Shown here one piece after another: positions 16,577 to 25,514 of a stretch of 64,000 bases of DNA. The stretch is taken from assembly GCF_023278365.1 (NCBI RefSeq), contig NZ_CP075338.1:2418001-2482000 (forward strand), in the 5' to 3' direction. The notes beneath the pieces were generated by a model. It saw only the letters and a list, made by a program, of their open reading frames with translations, was not told where the DNA came from and did not search any database. Origin of the DNA: Epilithonimonas zeae (GTDB lineage Bacteria > Bacteroidota > Bacteroidia > Flavobacteriales > Weeksellaceae). The translations under genes were made by a program, and so were the position numbers. How positions within the stretch are numbered: position 1 is the stretch's first letter; each line of letters begins with the position of its first letter.

Positions 16577-17290
16577 TTATATAACCACGTGACCAAGCTT
16601 GATTAACTTTTCTCTGTTTAGGATTTTGATGTTTCTTCCTTCAACAACAATCAAATCATCTTGTTTGAATTCCGAAATCAATCGGATAGCACTTTCTGTT
16701 GCAGTTCCAATCAGATTGGCAATTTCTTCTCTGGTCAAAGAGATTTTGATAAAACCTTCCGGGTCAGTTCCCAGCTTTTGTTCCAGCAAAACTAGAATTT
16801 CTGCCAATCTTTCTCTTACCGTTTTTTGTGCAAGGAAGGTTACAGTGTTTGCAGATTCGCCCAATTCATAAGCAATTTTTTGAAGCATTGCGTAAGATAG
16901 TTTTGGGTCAACTTCTAATAATTTCAAGAAAATATCAGATGGTAAAAACTGAACTTTCATTGGTGTCATTGCTTCTGCTTTGGCCTGGAAATTTTCTCCG
17001 CAAAGCAAAGAACGGTAACCTATCAAATCATTTTCTTTGCAGAATCTCAGAATCTGGTCTTTACCATAAACACCTGATTTCGATAATTTTGCAGTTCCTT
17101 TTTCGATAAAATAGACACCTTTCGGCGACTCGCCATCGTCGAAAACGACATCACCTTTTGAGAATTCCAGAACTTTGAGTGCATTGCTGTAAACTTCAAA
17201 ATCTTCGGGATTAAGACTTTCGCGCAAAGATTCTTTGTTAAATGCTTTTGAGAAATTTTCTTCTATAACCAATTGTTGTTCAAGAGACAT
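16577..17290 (-). CDS. Crp/Fnr-family transcriptional regulator
   Basis: 237 residues from the ATG at 17290 (MSLEQQLVIEEN). An N-terminal cyclic-nucleotide-like sensor domain (about 30-135, with GDVVFDDGE and GVYFIEKGTAKL) is followed by the dimer helix and an HTH_Crp domain (about 160-220) with the recognition helix in EEIANLIGTATESAIRLISEF. Only two cysteines are present and they are not in an N-terminal cluster, so it is not an E. coli Fnr-like Fe-S sensor. The longer start at 17311 would run through a palindromic operator (17296-17307), which argues for the shorter start and for autoregulation. It diverges from the cbb3 oxidase locus, which it probably controls. Confidence 0.92.
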   Translation of the reverse strand: MSLEQQLVIEENFSKAFNKESLRESLNPEDFEVYSNALKVLEFSKGDVVFDDGESPKGVYFIEKGTAKLSKSGVYGKDQILRFCKENDLIGYRSLLCGENFQAKAEAMTPMKVQFLPSDIFLKLLEVDPKLSYAMLQKIAYELGESANTVTFLAQKTVRERLAEILVLLEQKLGTDPEGFIKISLTREEIANLIGTATESAIRLISEFKQDDLIVVEGRNIKILNREKLIKLGHVVI

Positions 17291-17295
17291 ACCTA

Positions 17296-17307
17296 TGACA
17301 TTTGTCA
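17296..17307. promoter_or_regulatory. Candidate Crp/Fnr operator in the crp/ccoI divergent region
   Basis: TGACATTTGTCA: arms TGACA/TGTCA around TT, which gives the TGA-N6-TCA spacing shared by Crp and Fnr boxes. It lies 6 bp upstream of the regulator start and 79 bp upstream of the ccoI start. A second site with identical spacing lies before ccoS. Confidence 0.6.
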
Positions 17308-17351
17308 GCAAAAATAAGACTTTTTAACACTACATACCAAGATTTTTGACG

Positions 17352-17359
17352 TAATTTTG
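17352..17359 (+). promoter_or_regulatory. Candidate -7 element for ccoI
   Basis: TAATTTTG exactly fits TAnnTTTG and lies 27 bp before the ccoI ATG at 17386; about 20 nt upstream is a TTTTTAAC stretch rather than a clean -33 TTG. Confidence 0.45.
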
Positions 17360-17385
17360 CAATCCAAATATCTGAGTATTTTTTA

Positions 17386-19764
17386 ATGGCAGAACAATGC
17401 TTTCACTGTGGTCAGAAAATCGACAAAGAAAGACTTCTTTTCGATGAAAAAATCTTTTGCTGCAACGGTTGTCAATCGGTTTATGAAATTCTGAATTTTC
17501 ACAACCTTGACAATTTTTACAATATCAATAAAAATTCCGGAATCAGACCGAGCAACGAGAACAACGCTCAGTTCGATTATCTGGATACACCCGAAATTTT
17601 CACAAAAGTTGTCGATTTTTCAGAAGGCGGAACAACGCTTGTGACTTTCAAAATCCCTGTTATCCATTGTTCTTCTTGTATTTGGCTATTGGAAAGTCTT
17701 CACACCATCAATAATAAAATCAAATATTCTCAGGTTAATTTCACAAGGAAAACAGTTCAGATCTCTTTCAAAGAAGACGAAATAAAACTGAGTGAAGTTG
17801 CAAAATTCCTGACCAATCTTGGTTACAAACCAGTGATTAATCTGGAAACAGCAGAAAAAAAGCAGGACAAACTTGACAAAAGCCTATTAATCAAATTAGC
17901 TGTTGCCGGTTTTGCTTTCGGAAATGGGATGTTTTTCAGCTTTCCAGAATATGTTTCTGGAGACGACGTTTGGTTTCATTCATTCAAACATTTATTCAGA
18001 ATCATTTTATTCCTGCTGGCAACTGCAGTTGTATTTTACTCTGCTTCGGATTATTACAAATCAGCCTGGTATGGTTTGAAAAACAAAATCATCAACATCG
18101 ATGTTCCAATTGTTCTGGGAATTTTTGTGCTTTATGGAAGAAGTATTTACGAAGCTGTAACAGATTATGGCCCAGGTTATTTCGATACACTTTGCGGATT
18201 ACTGTTCTTTATGTTGCTTGGAAAAACCTTTCAAAAAAGAACTTACAATTCATTATCCTACGACAGAGATTACAAATCTTTCTATCCGATTGCCGTTACC
18301 AAAGTCGATTTTGACGGAAAACAGGAAAATATTTTGTTATCCGAATTGGCTGTTGGCGACAGGATTATGGTTAGAAATCAGGAAATCATTCCTGTAGATT
18401 CTATTTTGATCAAAGGTGAAGGTAACATAGATAACAGTTTTATCACTGGAGAATCTGCTCATATTTCTAAAAAACCTGGTGACAAAATTTTTGCCGGCGG
18501 GAAACAATCAGGTTCGGTTTTAGAATTGGAAGTCATCAAAAGTGTTGACCAAAGTTACTTAACACAGCTTTGGAATAAAGAAGCGTTCAAAAAGTTCGAA
18601 ACTGGTCTTGATACAATGACCAATACGATTAGTAAATATTTCACATTCATCATTTTAGGAATCACTTTAGTTGCAGGAATCTATTGGTCAACTATTGATT
18701 TTGAAAAAATGTTCCAAGTGGTTTCTGCGATTCTGATTGTTGCCTGTCCTTGCGCTTTAGCTCTGTCCGCACCGTTTACTTTTGGTCACATTATGAGAAT
18801 TTTGGGTCGAAATAAATTCTATGTTAAAGACACCTTGACTATCGAGAGACTGGCAAAAGTTGACACATTAGTTTTTGATAAAACAGGAACTATTACTGAG
18901 AATAAAAAGACGAATATCAAATTCATCGGAACAGAAATCGGGGAATTTGATTTGAGAAATATTAAGTCTTTGCTTAAAAATTCCAATCATCCACTTTCAA
19001 AATCGCTTTATGATTTCATTGATGTAAATGATGATTATTTTGAAATTGAAGATTTTGAGGAAATCTCAGGTAAAGGTTATCAGGGAAAAGTAAGAGGAAT
19101 TACTTATAAAATTGGTTCAGCTAATTTCACTGGGCAAGAATCTCAAAATATGGAAACGGCGGTTTACATTAGCAAAAATGGAGAATTCATCGGTAAATTT
19201 ATTTTTAAAAATGAATATCGAAATAATCTGGCTCAACTTTTCCATAATTTAAAAAATTACGGAATCAATATTTTGAGTGGCGACAACTCTTCTGAAAAAC
19301 CAATTTTGGAAAAACTGATTCCATCAATTTCTGAAATGAAATTCAATCAAAATCCTGAAAACAAACTGGATTTCATCAAAAAACTTCAGGACGATGGTAA
19401 AAAAGTGGCAATGCTTGGCGACGGATTGAATGACGCTGGTGCTTTAAAACAAAGTAATGTCGGAATCGCTATTGCAGACGACAGCAACTCTTTCACACCA
19501 TCATCCGACGTGATTATGAACGGCGAAAAAATCCCTGAATTGGATAAATTTCTAAAACTTTCCAAAGATGCTATCAAAATTGTAAAATTCACATTCATAA
19601 TTAGTTTGTGTTACAATGTTGTTGGAGTCGGGTTTGCAGTTTCAGGACATATGCATCCACTTTTTGCTGCTATTTTTATGCCTTTAAGTTCTGTAACTGT
19701 GGTTACTTTCACAACACTTTCCACTTGGCTCAGAAGTTCTAAATATTTCAAGATAAACATTTAG
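17386..19764 (+). CDS. ccoI: Copper-translocating P1B-type ATPase of cbb3 oxidase assembly
   Basis: A 792-residue CcoI/FixI-type heavy-metal ATPase that exports Cu(I) for maturation of the cbb3 oxidase copper site. Order: an N-terminal zinc-ribbon-like domain (CFHCGQ 5-10; CCNGC 25-29), an HMA domain with CSSC (95-98), N-terminal TM helices, the actuator TGES loop, the transport motif CPC in VACPCALAL (near 455), the phosphorylation motif DKTGTITE (near 497), the GDGLND hinge, and C-terminal TM helices. The extra N-terminal zinc-ribbon is characteristic of the CcoI branch. It sits directly upstream of ccoS and ccoNO, which fits. Confidence 0.94.
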   Translation: MAEQCFHCGQKIDKERLLFDEKIFCCNGCQSVYEILNFHNLDNFYNINKNSGIRPSNENNAQFDYLDTPEIFTKVVDFSEGGTTLVTFKIPVIHCSSCIWLLESLHTINNKIKYSQVNFTRKTVQISFKEDEIKLSEVAKFLTNLGYKPVINLETAEKKQDKLDKSLLIKLAVAGFAFGNGMFFSFPEYVSGDDVWFHSFKHLFRIILFLLATAVVFYSASDYYKSAWYGLKNKIINIDVPIVLGIFVLYGRSIYEAVTDYGPGYFDTLCGLLFFMLLGKTFQKRTYNSLSYDRDYKSFYPIAVTKVDFDGKQENILLSELAVGDRIMVRNQEIIPVDSILIKGEGNIDNSFITGESAHISKKPGDKIFAGGKQSGSVLELEVIKSVDQSYLTQLWNKEAFKKFETGLDTMTNTISKYFTFIILGITLVAGIYWSTIDFEKMFQVVSAILIVACPCALALSAPFTFGHIMRILGRNKFYVKDTLTIERLAKVDTLVFDKTGTITENKKTNIKFIGTEIGEFDLRNIKSLLKNSNHPLSKSLYDFIDVNDDYFEIEDFEEISGKGYQGKVRGITYKIGSANFTGQESQNMETAVYISKNGEFIGKFIFKNEYRNNLAQLFHNLKNYGINILSGDNSSEKPILEKLIPSISEMKFNQNPENKLDFIKKLQDDGKKVAMLGDGLNDAGALKQSNVGIAIADDSNSFTPSSDVIMNGEKIPELDKFLKLSKDAIKIVKFTFIISLCYNVVGVGFAVSGHMHPLFAAIFMPLSSVTVVTFTTLSTWLRSSKYFKINI

Positions 19765-19811
19765 AACGCCTTTATTTAGAGTGATTATAAATTATCCATA
19801 TTTCGGCCATT

Positions 19812-19825
19812 CTGACCAAAGTCAG
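19812..19825. promoter_or_regulatory. Candidate Crp/Fnr operator upstream of ccoS
   Basis: CTGACCAAAGTCAG: perfect 5-bp arms with a 4-bp centre, that is TGA-N6-TCA spacing as at 17296-17307. It lies 10 bp upstream of a consensus -7 element (19836-19843) and so overlaps the -33 region of the ccoS promoter. Confidence 0.6.
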
Positions 19826-19835
19826 TAATTTTCAC

Positions 19836-19843
19836 TAAATTTG
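19836..19843 (+). promoter_or_regulatory. Candidate -7 element of the ccoS-ccoNOQP operon
   Basis: TAAATTTG exactly fits the Bacteroidota TAnnTTTG element, 33 bp before the ccoS ATG at 19876. Confidence 0.5.
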
Positions 19844-19875
19844 ACGACTGTTTTATCTTAAATTTGCGAGCAGAT

Positions 19876-20061
19876 ATGGAGATTCTCTATTTAATGATTA
19901 TTTGCAGCGTTTCTTTAGCTGCTATCTTCTTGGTTATCTTTATAATTGGAGCAAAAAAAGGACAGTTTGAAGATGATGAATCGCCTGCCGTTAGAATTTT
20001 ATTTGACGATGAGGTGAAGACAGATAAGGAGACGGAAACTCCTAAAAATGAAAATGAATAA
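19876..20061 (+). CDS. ccoS: cbb3-type oxidase assembly protein CcoS
   Basis: 61 residues from the ATG at 19876 (MEILYLMIICS); the longer frame would need a TTG start at 19864. One N-terminal TM helix (about 3-24) is followed by GAKKGQFEDDESPAVRILFDDE, matching the CcoS signature in which a short TM helix precedes a W/F-x-x-x-x-GQFDD-like region. CcoS helps insert redox cofactors into the oxidase catalytic subunit. It ends 15 nt before ccoNO, in the same operon. Confidence 0.9.
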   Translation: MEILYLMIICSVSLAAIFLVIFIIGAKKGQFEDDESPAVRILFDDEVKTDKETETPKNENE

Positions 20062-20076
20062 TTGCTATTTGTAGAT

Positions 20077-22362
20077 ATGGAAACACAAAAATTTAGTTAT
20101 GACAACGGGATTGTTCGCGCCTTTCTTATTGCGACAGTCGTTTTCGGTTTAGTAGGTTTTTTATTGGGACTTACGGCTGCGTTGTTACTATTTTATCCTG
20201 AATTACCGGAATTTTTCCTGGGAACAGACGACCCAACAATCAGAACGCTTAGAAGTGAAGGATTGCAGGGATTGGTTCATTCTCAGGGTGCCTTTGGATT
20301 TGGTCGTATTAGAATGATGCACACCAGTATGGTGATTTTCGCATTTGTGGGGAACAGCTTTTTCTCAGGATTCTACTACTCTATCCAAAGACTATTAAAA
20401 ACAAGAATGTGGAGTGATACGCTGTCTTGGATGCATTTCTGGGGATGGCAATTGATGTTGGTGACAACAATTATCACATTCTTTATGGGTCTTAACACCT
20501 CCAAAGAATACGCAGAACACGAATGGCCGATTGATCTTTTGATTTTGGTTGTTTGGCTTATTTTCGGAATCAATATGTTCGCAACAGTTGCGATTAGAAG
20601 AGTAAGACATTTGTATGTTGCGATTTGGTTCTACATCGGAACTTGGGTTGCAGTAGCAATGCTTCACATCTTCAACAACTTAGAAGTTCCATTATCTTTC
20701 TCGACTTGGAAATCATACTCAGCTTATGCAGGTGTTAAAGATGCCTTGGTACAATGGTGGTATGGTCACAATGCGGTTGCATTCTTCCTGACAACCCCTG
20801 TTCTTGGGATGATGTATTACTTCGTACCAAAAGCAGCTGACAGACCAGTTTTCTCATACAAATTATCCATTATCCACTTCTGGTCATTAATCTTCGTATA
20901 TATCTGGGCTGGTCCACACCACTTACAATATACTTCTCTACCAGCTTGGGCTCAGGCAGTAGGAACAGGTTTCTCCATTATGTTGATTGCACCATCTTGG
21001 GGAGGAATGTTGAACGGACTTCTTACACTAAGAGGAGCTTGGGATAAAGTAAGAGAAAATCCGGTTCTTAAATTCTTTGTTGTGGCTGTAACTTGTTACG
21101 GTATGGCAACTTTCGAAGGTCCACTTTTGGCAACAAAAACAGTAAACAAAGTTGGTCACTTTACAGACTGGGTTATTGGTCACGTTCACTTAGGAGCATT
21201 GGGATGGAACGGATTTATGGCATTTGGTGTTATTTATTATTTAGTTCCAATTCTGTGGAGAACCAAATTGTGGTCTGTAAAATTAGCTAACTGGCATTTC
21301 TGGTTAGGAACTTTCGGGATTATTTTCTACGCCGTTCCATTGTATATCTCAGGATTTACACAAGGTTTGATGTGGAAGCAATTCAATCCAGACGGAACTT
21401 TGGTTTACAAAAACTGGTTGGATACTGTAACAGCAATCCTTCCATACTTCAAAATGAGATTTGTTGGAGGTTTCTTATATTTCTCCGGAGCCATTCTTAT
21501 GGTTGTAAACTTAATTGCAACAGCTAGAAAAGGTTCTTTCCAAAAAGATGTTTCTGCAGAAGCACCAGCTTTGGCAAACGTGAAAAAAGGAAGAAAAGAA
21601 GGCGAAACATTCCACCTTTGGTTAGAAAGAACACCACTTTATTTATCAATATTATCTTTCATTGTATTAGCAATTGGAGGTTCTTTGGAAATCCTTCCTA
21701 CTATTTTTGTAAAAGATAACGTCCCTACAATTTCTGCGGTTAAGCCTTATTCTCCGCTGGAATTAGAAGGTAGAGATATCTATATCAGAGAAGGTTGTAA
21801 TGCTTGTCACTCTCAAATGATTCGTCCTTTCCGTGATGAAGTTGTAAGATTCAACGGAAAGAATGGACAATACTCTAAAGCTGGGGAATTCATCTATGAC
21901 AGACCATTCCTTTGGGGTTCTAAAAGAACAGGTCCGGATTTGCAAAGAGAAGGTGGCGCAAGACCAGATTCTTGGCACTTTAAGCATATGTACAACCCAA
22001 GGTCTACATCTGCAGGTTCTATCATGCCTAGATATCCTTGGTTGATTGAAAATACGCTTGACAGAAGCAAATCTAAAGCTAAATTGGAATTGATGAAAAA
22101 TACTTTCGATGTTCCTTATACAAAAGCTCAAATCGACACAATGGATTCTTGGATGAACAACCAAGCCAGTGCAATTGTGAAGAATGTCTTCTCAGAAGCT
22201 GCCGATGTTAAAAAATCTTTTGCTGAAGCTAAAGATGCTAAAACAAAAGCTGGCGAGCAATTTGTACCACTTGAGAAGAGAGAAATCGTAGCATTGATAT
22301 CTTATCTGCAAAGATTAGGAACGGATATCAAAACAACTGAAGTAAAAACGGCTAGTAATTAA
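20077..22362 (+). CDS. ccoNO: cbb3-type cytochrome c oxidase, fused subunits I and II (CcoN-CcoO)
   Basis: 761 residues from ATG 20077 (METQKFSYD). It is the catalytic subunit of a high-affinity, proton-pumping terminal oxidase in the inner membrane. The CcoN part (1-~520) has about 12-14 TM helices with the expected His-rich helices (MMHTSMVIF, WYGHNAVAFF, WAGPHHLQYT, VIGHVHLGALGWNG) for low-spin haem b and the haem b3/CuB centre. The CcoO part (~530-761) has one TM anchor and a single c-type haem site CNACH (near 573) with a distal Met in SIMPRYPWL. The N-O fusion is common in Bacteroidota. It lies between ccoS and ccoQ. Confidence 0.96.
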   Translation: METQKFSYDNGIVRAFLIATVVFGLVGFLLGLTAALLLFYPELPEFFLGTDDPTIRTLRSEGLQGLVHSQGAFGFGRIRMMHTSMVIFAFVGNSFFSGFYYSIQRLLKTRMWSDTLSWMHFWGWQLMLVTTIITFFMGLNTSKEYAEHEWPIDLLILVVWLIFGINMFATVAIRRVRHLYVAIWFYIGTWVAVAMLHIFNNLEVPLSFSTWKSYSAYAGVKDALVQWWYGHNAVAFFLTTPVLGMMYYFVPKAADRPVFSYKLSIIHFWSLIFVYIWAGPHHLQYTSLPAWAQAVGTGFSIMLIAPSWGGMLNGLLTLRGAWDKVRENPVLKFFVVAVTCYGMATFEGPLLATKTVNKVGHFTDWVIGHVHLGALGWNGFMAFGVIYYLVPILWRTKLWSVKLANWHFWLGTFGIIFYAVPLYISGFTQGLMWKQFNPDGTLVYKNWLDTVTAILPYFKMRFVGGFLYFSGAILMVVNLIATARKGSFQKDVSAEAPALANVKKGRKEGETFHLWLERTPLYLSILSFIVLAIGGSLEILPTIFVKDNVPTISAVKPYSPLELEGRDIYIREGCNACHSQMIRPFRDEVVRFNGKNGQYSKAGEFIYDRPFLWGSKRTGPDLQREGGARPDSWHFKHMYNPRSTSAGSIMPRYPWLIENTLDRSKSKAKLELMKNTFDVPYTKAQIDTMDSWMNNQASAIVKNVFSEAADVKKSFAEAKDAKTKAGEQFVPLEKREIVALISYLQRLGTDIKTTEVKTASN

Positions 22363-22375
22363 AATTTAAAACAAA

Positions 22376-22573
22376 ATGATTCCGCAAAGTTTTAAAGACA
22401 TCGTCTCCAATGTGGAAAACGCTGGTTTTTTCCAAACTTTAGCAATGATAATCTTCATCTTGTTCTTTGTAGTTGTGGTTTATATTGTAATCAACAGACC
22501 AAAGAAATATTATAGCGAAGAAGAAAATGCACCTTTGGAAAAAGACCACGACGATGACAAATTTACTTTGTAA
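22376..22573 (+). CDS. ccoQ: cbb3-type oxidase subunit IV-like protein
   Basis: 65 residues with one TM helix (about 20-41), then RPKKYYSEEENAPLEKD and an acidic tail. It matches CcoQ/FixQ in size, topology and position (13 nt after ccoNO and 21 nt before ccoP). CcoQ stabilises the interaction of CcoP with the CcoNO core. Sequence alone is weakly diagnostic; the call depends on context. Confidence 0.85.
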   Translation: MIPQSFKDIVSNVENAGFFQTLAMIIFILFFVVVVYIVINRPKKYYSEEENAPLEKDHDDDKFTL

Positions 22574-22594
22574 CTCTATTAAAGATAATTAACT

Positions 22595-23473
22595 ATGAAA
22601 AGAAGAACACCTGTTTATATTAATATTCTAATTGTTTTAGGATTATTACTGGTAGTGTTTTATATGTTCTCGCAGTCATCTGACTTTTTAACGTCCAGAT
22701 ATTTCCTGGGAACAGCTTTAATCAGTGTTATAGTCGTATTCATTCAAACTGCAATTGGTGATTTGATTGAAAACGAAAAATTTAAAAAATTAACTGACGC
22801 TGAAAAAGCAGCTTATCTTAACGAAACCAAAGTTCCATATTTCCAATATTTGTGGAATGGCGCATTCAAAAGTCAAGGTGAGAAAGAAGAAAAAGACATT
22901 CTTATCGACCACGGATTCGATGGAATTATGGAGCTTGACAATCAGCTTCCAAAATGGTGGTTAGGTCTTTTCTATTTTGGTACAGCTTACTGTATTTTAT
23001 ATATCTCATCTTATTTCCTGACAGATTTTGCGCATCCATACAAAGAGTATGAGCAAGAATACAGAGAGCAAACGGCTGCAATTAGCGAATATATGGCTAC
23101 AGTTACTCAGCCAACTCTGGAAACAGCTGTTTTCTCAGAAGACAATGTAGAAGCTGGAAAAGCTGTTTTCGAAACGAACTGTGTTTCTTGTCACGGTGAA
23201 GGTGGAAAAGGAGGCATTGGTCCTAACTTGACAGATAATTTCTGGATTAATCAACCTGAGAAAACTTTGTTCAAAAATGTTTTCTATATGGTAGATAACG
23301 GTAGTAAAAATAACCCAACAATGCAGGCTTGGGGTAAAAATGGTGTAGTGAATGGTTTTGAAATGCAGGCTGTAGCAGCTTATGTTTATCATATCAACCA
23401 AGAACAGGCGCCTATTACTGAAGCACAAGGTGGCGCTGCTCCTCAGGGGACAGAAGCACACTGGGAAAAATAA
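22595..23473 (+). CDS. ccoP: cbb3-type oxidase subunit III, cytochrome c (CcoP)
   Basis: 292 residues: an N-terminal membrane part with two TM segments (about 8-50), a soluble linker, a further TM (about 128-150, PKWWLGLFYFGTAYCIL), then one cytochrome c domain with haem motif CVSCH (near 195) and a downstream axial Met region (NPTMQAWG). Proteobacterial CcoP carries two haem domains; one is usual in Bacteroidota. It passes electrons from cytochrome c to CcoO. After the stop there is a 126-nt gap holding a strong folded RNA element. Confidence 0.94.
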   Translation: MKRRTPVYINILIVLGLLLVVFYMFSQSSDFLTSRYFLGTALISVIVVFIQTAIGDLIENEKFKKLTDAEKAAYLNETKVPYFQYLWNGAFKSQGEKEEKDILIDHGFDGIMELDNQLPKWWLGLFYFGTAYCILYISSYFLTDFAHPYKEYEQEYREQTAAISEYMATVTQPTLETAVFSEDNVEAGKAVFETNCVSCHGEGGKGGIGPNLTDNFWINQPEKTLFKNVFYMVDNGSKNNPTMQAWGKNGVVNGFEMQAVAAYVYHINQEQAPITEAQGGAAPQGTEAHWEK

Positions 23474-23494
23474 GCAGTAAACAACTTAACATAC

Positions 23495-23588
23495 AAAGAG
23501 ATTGTCACAAGGATATCGTTCTATTCGGAATGATATTTGGAAAATGAATTAATAATTACAATTCGTTTTTTGGACAATCTCTTTTTTT
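23495..23588 (+). promoter_or_regulatory. Three-way-junction RNA structure ending in a U-tract, between ccoP and ccoG
   Basis: Three helices can be paired by eye. P1 is a perfect 12-bp closing stem, AAAGAGATTGTC (23495-23506) with GACAATCTCTTT (23573-23584). P2 is GATATCGTT (23512-23520) with AATGATATT (23529-23537), loop CTATTCGG. P3 is AAAATGAATT (23541-23550) with AATTCGTTTT (23560-23569), loop of 9 nt. P1 runs straight into seven T residues, 11 nt before the ccoG ATG. It looks like a branched intrinsic terminator or attenuator that lowers readthrough from ccoNOQP into ccoGH, or a cis-regulatory RNA. No known class is recognised. Confidence 0.7.
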
Positions 23589-23599
23589 ATCTAAATATT

Positions 23600-25051
23600 A
23601 TGAGTGGGACAGAAAAAAAATACAACGAGGCTGAAAGCTGGGTGGTAGAAGCTGAGACATTCAGAGACTCTGTTGGAACAATGGATAATACCGGAAAAAG
23701 AAGATGGGTATTTCCAAGAAAACCAAAGGGTAAATATACCAATTACAGATATTTGGTTAGTATTGTATTGTTAGCAATCTATTTTGTAATTCCTTTTCTT
23801 AAAATCAATGGTAATCCGGTTCTTTTATTCAATATTATAGAACGCCAATTCTTCATTTTTGGACAGCCATTTTATCCGCAGGATTTCTTTATTCTTGCTT
23901 TAGGCGCCATTGCTTCATTAATATTCATTATTCTTTTCACAGTAGCTTTCGGAAGGATATTTTGTGGATGGATTTGTCCGCAAACCATCTTTTTGGAAAT
24001 GATTTTCCGTAAAATAGAATACGCAATAGAAGGCGACAGAAATAAGCAGATAAGATTAGACAGCCAAGCTTGGGATTCTGAAAAAATATGGAAACGTTCT
24101 CTTAAATGGACAATATTCATCATCATCTCATTAGTAATAACCCACATTATGTTTATGTACATCGTAGGTTATGAAGAAGTTTTGAGAATAATGCAGGAAG
24201 GTCCATTTGCGAAACCAACCAATTTCTTGGTAATGATTATGTTCACGGCAGCTTTCTACTTTGTATTTGCTTGGTTCAGAGAGCAGGTTTGTACAATGGT
24301 TTGTCCTTATGGTAGATTGCAAGGTGTTTTGATTGATAAAGAAACCATCAACGTTTTTTACGATTATAAAAGAGGAGAAAACCGTTCCAAATGGAAAAAA
24401 GGAGAAGACAGAAGAGCGCAAGGAAAAGGCGATTGTATCGACTGTAAGCAGTGTGTTGTTGTTTGTCCAACAGGAATCGACATCCGTGATGGTTTACAAA
24501 TGGAATGCGTGAATTGTACAGCCTGTATCGATGCCTGCGATGAAGTAATGGTAAAGGTGGGTCTTCCACCAGGATTGATTCGTTATGCTTCCGAAAAGGA
24601 AATTGAAGAACAACAACAGTTTAAGTTCTCCGGCAAAATGAAAATCTACTCTGTCATATTAGCTTTGTTAGTCGGATTCCTTGGATTCTTGCTTTACAAC
24701 AGAGGACAAATGGAAGCTAAATTCCTGAAACCTCCAGGCTCAACATTCTTTGTAAGAGACGGAAAAATTACTAATACATATAATTATACTTTCCTCAATA
24801 AATCGAACGAAACAAAAACTGTTATCATCAAGATTATCGAACCAAAAAATGGTGAAATATCTTCAGGTACAACCAATAAAATTGTTTTGAAGAGAGATGC
24901 GATGATAAAAGGAACCATCAATGTAAGTTTCCCAGAAAGTCAAATCAAATTGTCTAAACAAAATCTCGAATTGGGCGTGTATGATATGAACGGAGAATTA
25001 TTGGATTCTTACAACACTTACTTTGAAGGGCCATTCAAATTTCAATTTTAA
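23600..25051 (+). CDS. ccoG: cbb3 oxidase accessory ferredoxin-type protein (CcoG/FixG/RdxA)
   Basis: 483 residues from ATG 23600 (MSGTEKKYNEAE); the longer frame from 23537 runs backwards through the RNA structure and encodes a low-complexity N-terminus, so it is rejected. Several TM helices are followed by GRIFCGWICPQTIF and MVCPYGRLQG, then a two-cluster 4Fe-4S ferredoxin domain (CIDCKQCVVVCPTG, CVNCTACIDACDE), one more TM, and a C-terminal Ig-like periplasmic domain. CcoG reduces Cu(II) during CuB assembly in cbb3 oxidase (established for the family). Confidence 0.95.
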   Translation: MSGTEKKYNEAESWVVEAETFRDSVGTMDNTGKRRWVFPRKPKGKYTNYRYLVSIVLLAIYFVIPFLKINGNPVLLFNIIERQFFIFGQPFYPQDFFILALGAIASLIFIILFTVAFGRIFCGWICPQTIFLEMIFRKIEYAIEGDRNKQIRLDSQAWDSEKIWKRSLKWTIFIIISLVITHIMFMYIVGYEEVLRIMQEGPFAKPTNFLVMIMFTAAFYFVFAWFREQVCTMVCPYGRLQGVLIDKETINVFYDYKRGENRSKWKKGEDRRAQGKGDCIDCKQCVVVCPTGIDIRDGLQMECVNCTACIDACDEVMVKVGLPPGLIRYASEKEIEEQQQFKFSGKMKIYSVILALLVGFLGFLLYNRGQMEAKFLKPPGSTFFVRDGKITNTYNYTFLNKSNETKTVIIKIIEPKNGEISSGTTNKIVLKRDAMIKGTINVSFPESQIKLSKQNLELGVYDMNGELLDSYNTYFEGPFKFQF

Positions 25052-25064
25052 ACCTAATTAGAGT

Positions 25065-25514
25065 ATGAAAAAATTACATTGGGGACACGGTTTGGCGATA
25101 GCTTTAGGATGTTTTATACTGTTCATCTTGTTTTTGATTTTCATCTTCCCGATGGGGAAACAGAATGCAGAAATGATTTCCAATAATTATTATGAAGAAG
25201 AATTGCAATATCAGGATATTATTGATGCAAAGAAAAACGCAGCTCAACTAAAAGAACAACCAGTTTATAAAGCAACCAATGAAGGAATGATGATTTCTTT
25301 TCCGGAGAGCATCAAAGTGGATGGTGATAAAGTTAATTTTGTATTATTCAGAACCGAGGATTCTAATCTGGACGTGAAAAAAGAAGTCGGTTTACAGCAC
25401 AATGTTTTCCTGATTCCTAAAAAAGTATTATCCGCAGGTTCATATACCTTGAAACTGAAATGGACAGAAAATAAAAAATCATATCAGATAGATTACGATA
25501 TTCTATGGAAATGA
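25065..25514 (+). CDS. ccoH: FixH/CcoH family protein
   Basis: 149 residues with one N-terminal TM helix (about 7-27, IALGCFILFILFLIFIFP) and a periplasmic beta-rich domain, matching the FixH family that helps assemble cbb3 oxidase. It follows ccoG by 13 nt. Its stop codon overlaps the next gene in an ATGA, which implies coupled translation. Confidence 0.88.
   Translation: MKKLHWGHGLAIALGCFILFILFLIFIFPMGKQNAEMISNNYYEEELQYQDIIDAKKNAAQLKEQPVYKATNEGMMISFPESIKVDGDKVNFVLFRTEDSNLDVKKEVGLQHNVFLIPKKVLSAGSYTLKLKWTENKKSYQIDYDILWK

Noticed and set aside
17291-17311. Longer Crp/Fnr start at 17311
   Set aside because: The extra 7 residues run through the palindromic operator; ATG 17290 has a clean family-like start.
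23537-23599. Longer ccoG reading frame
   Set aside because: It translates the RNA structure and gives a non-family N-terminus; ATG 23600 fits the known CcoG start.
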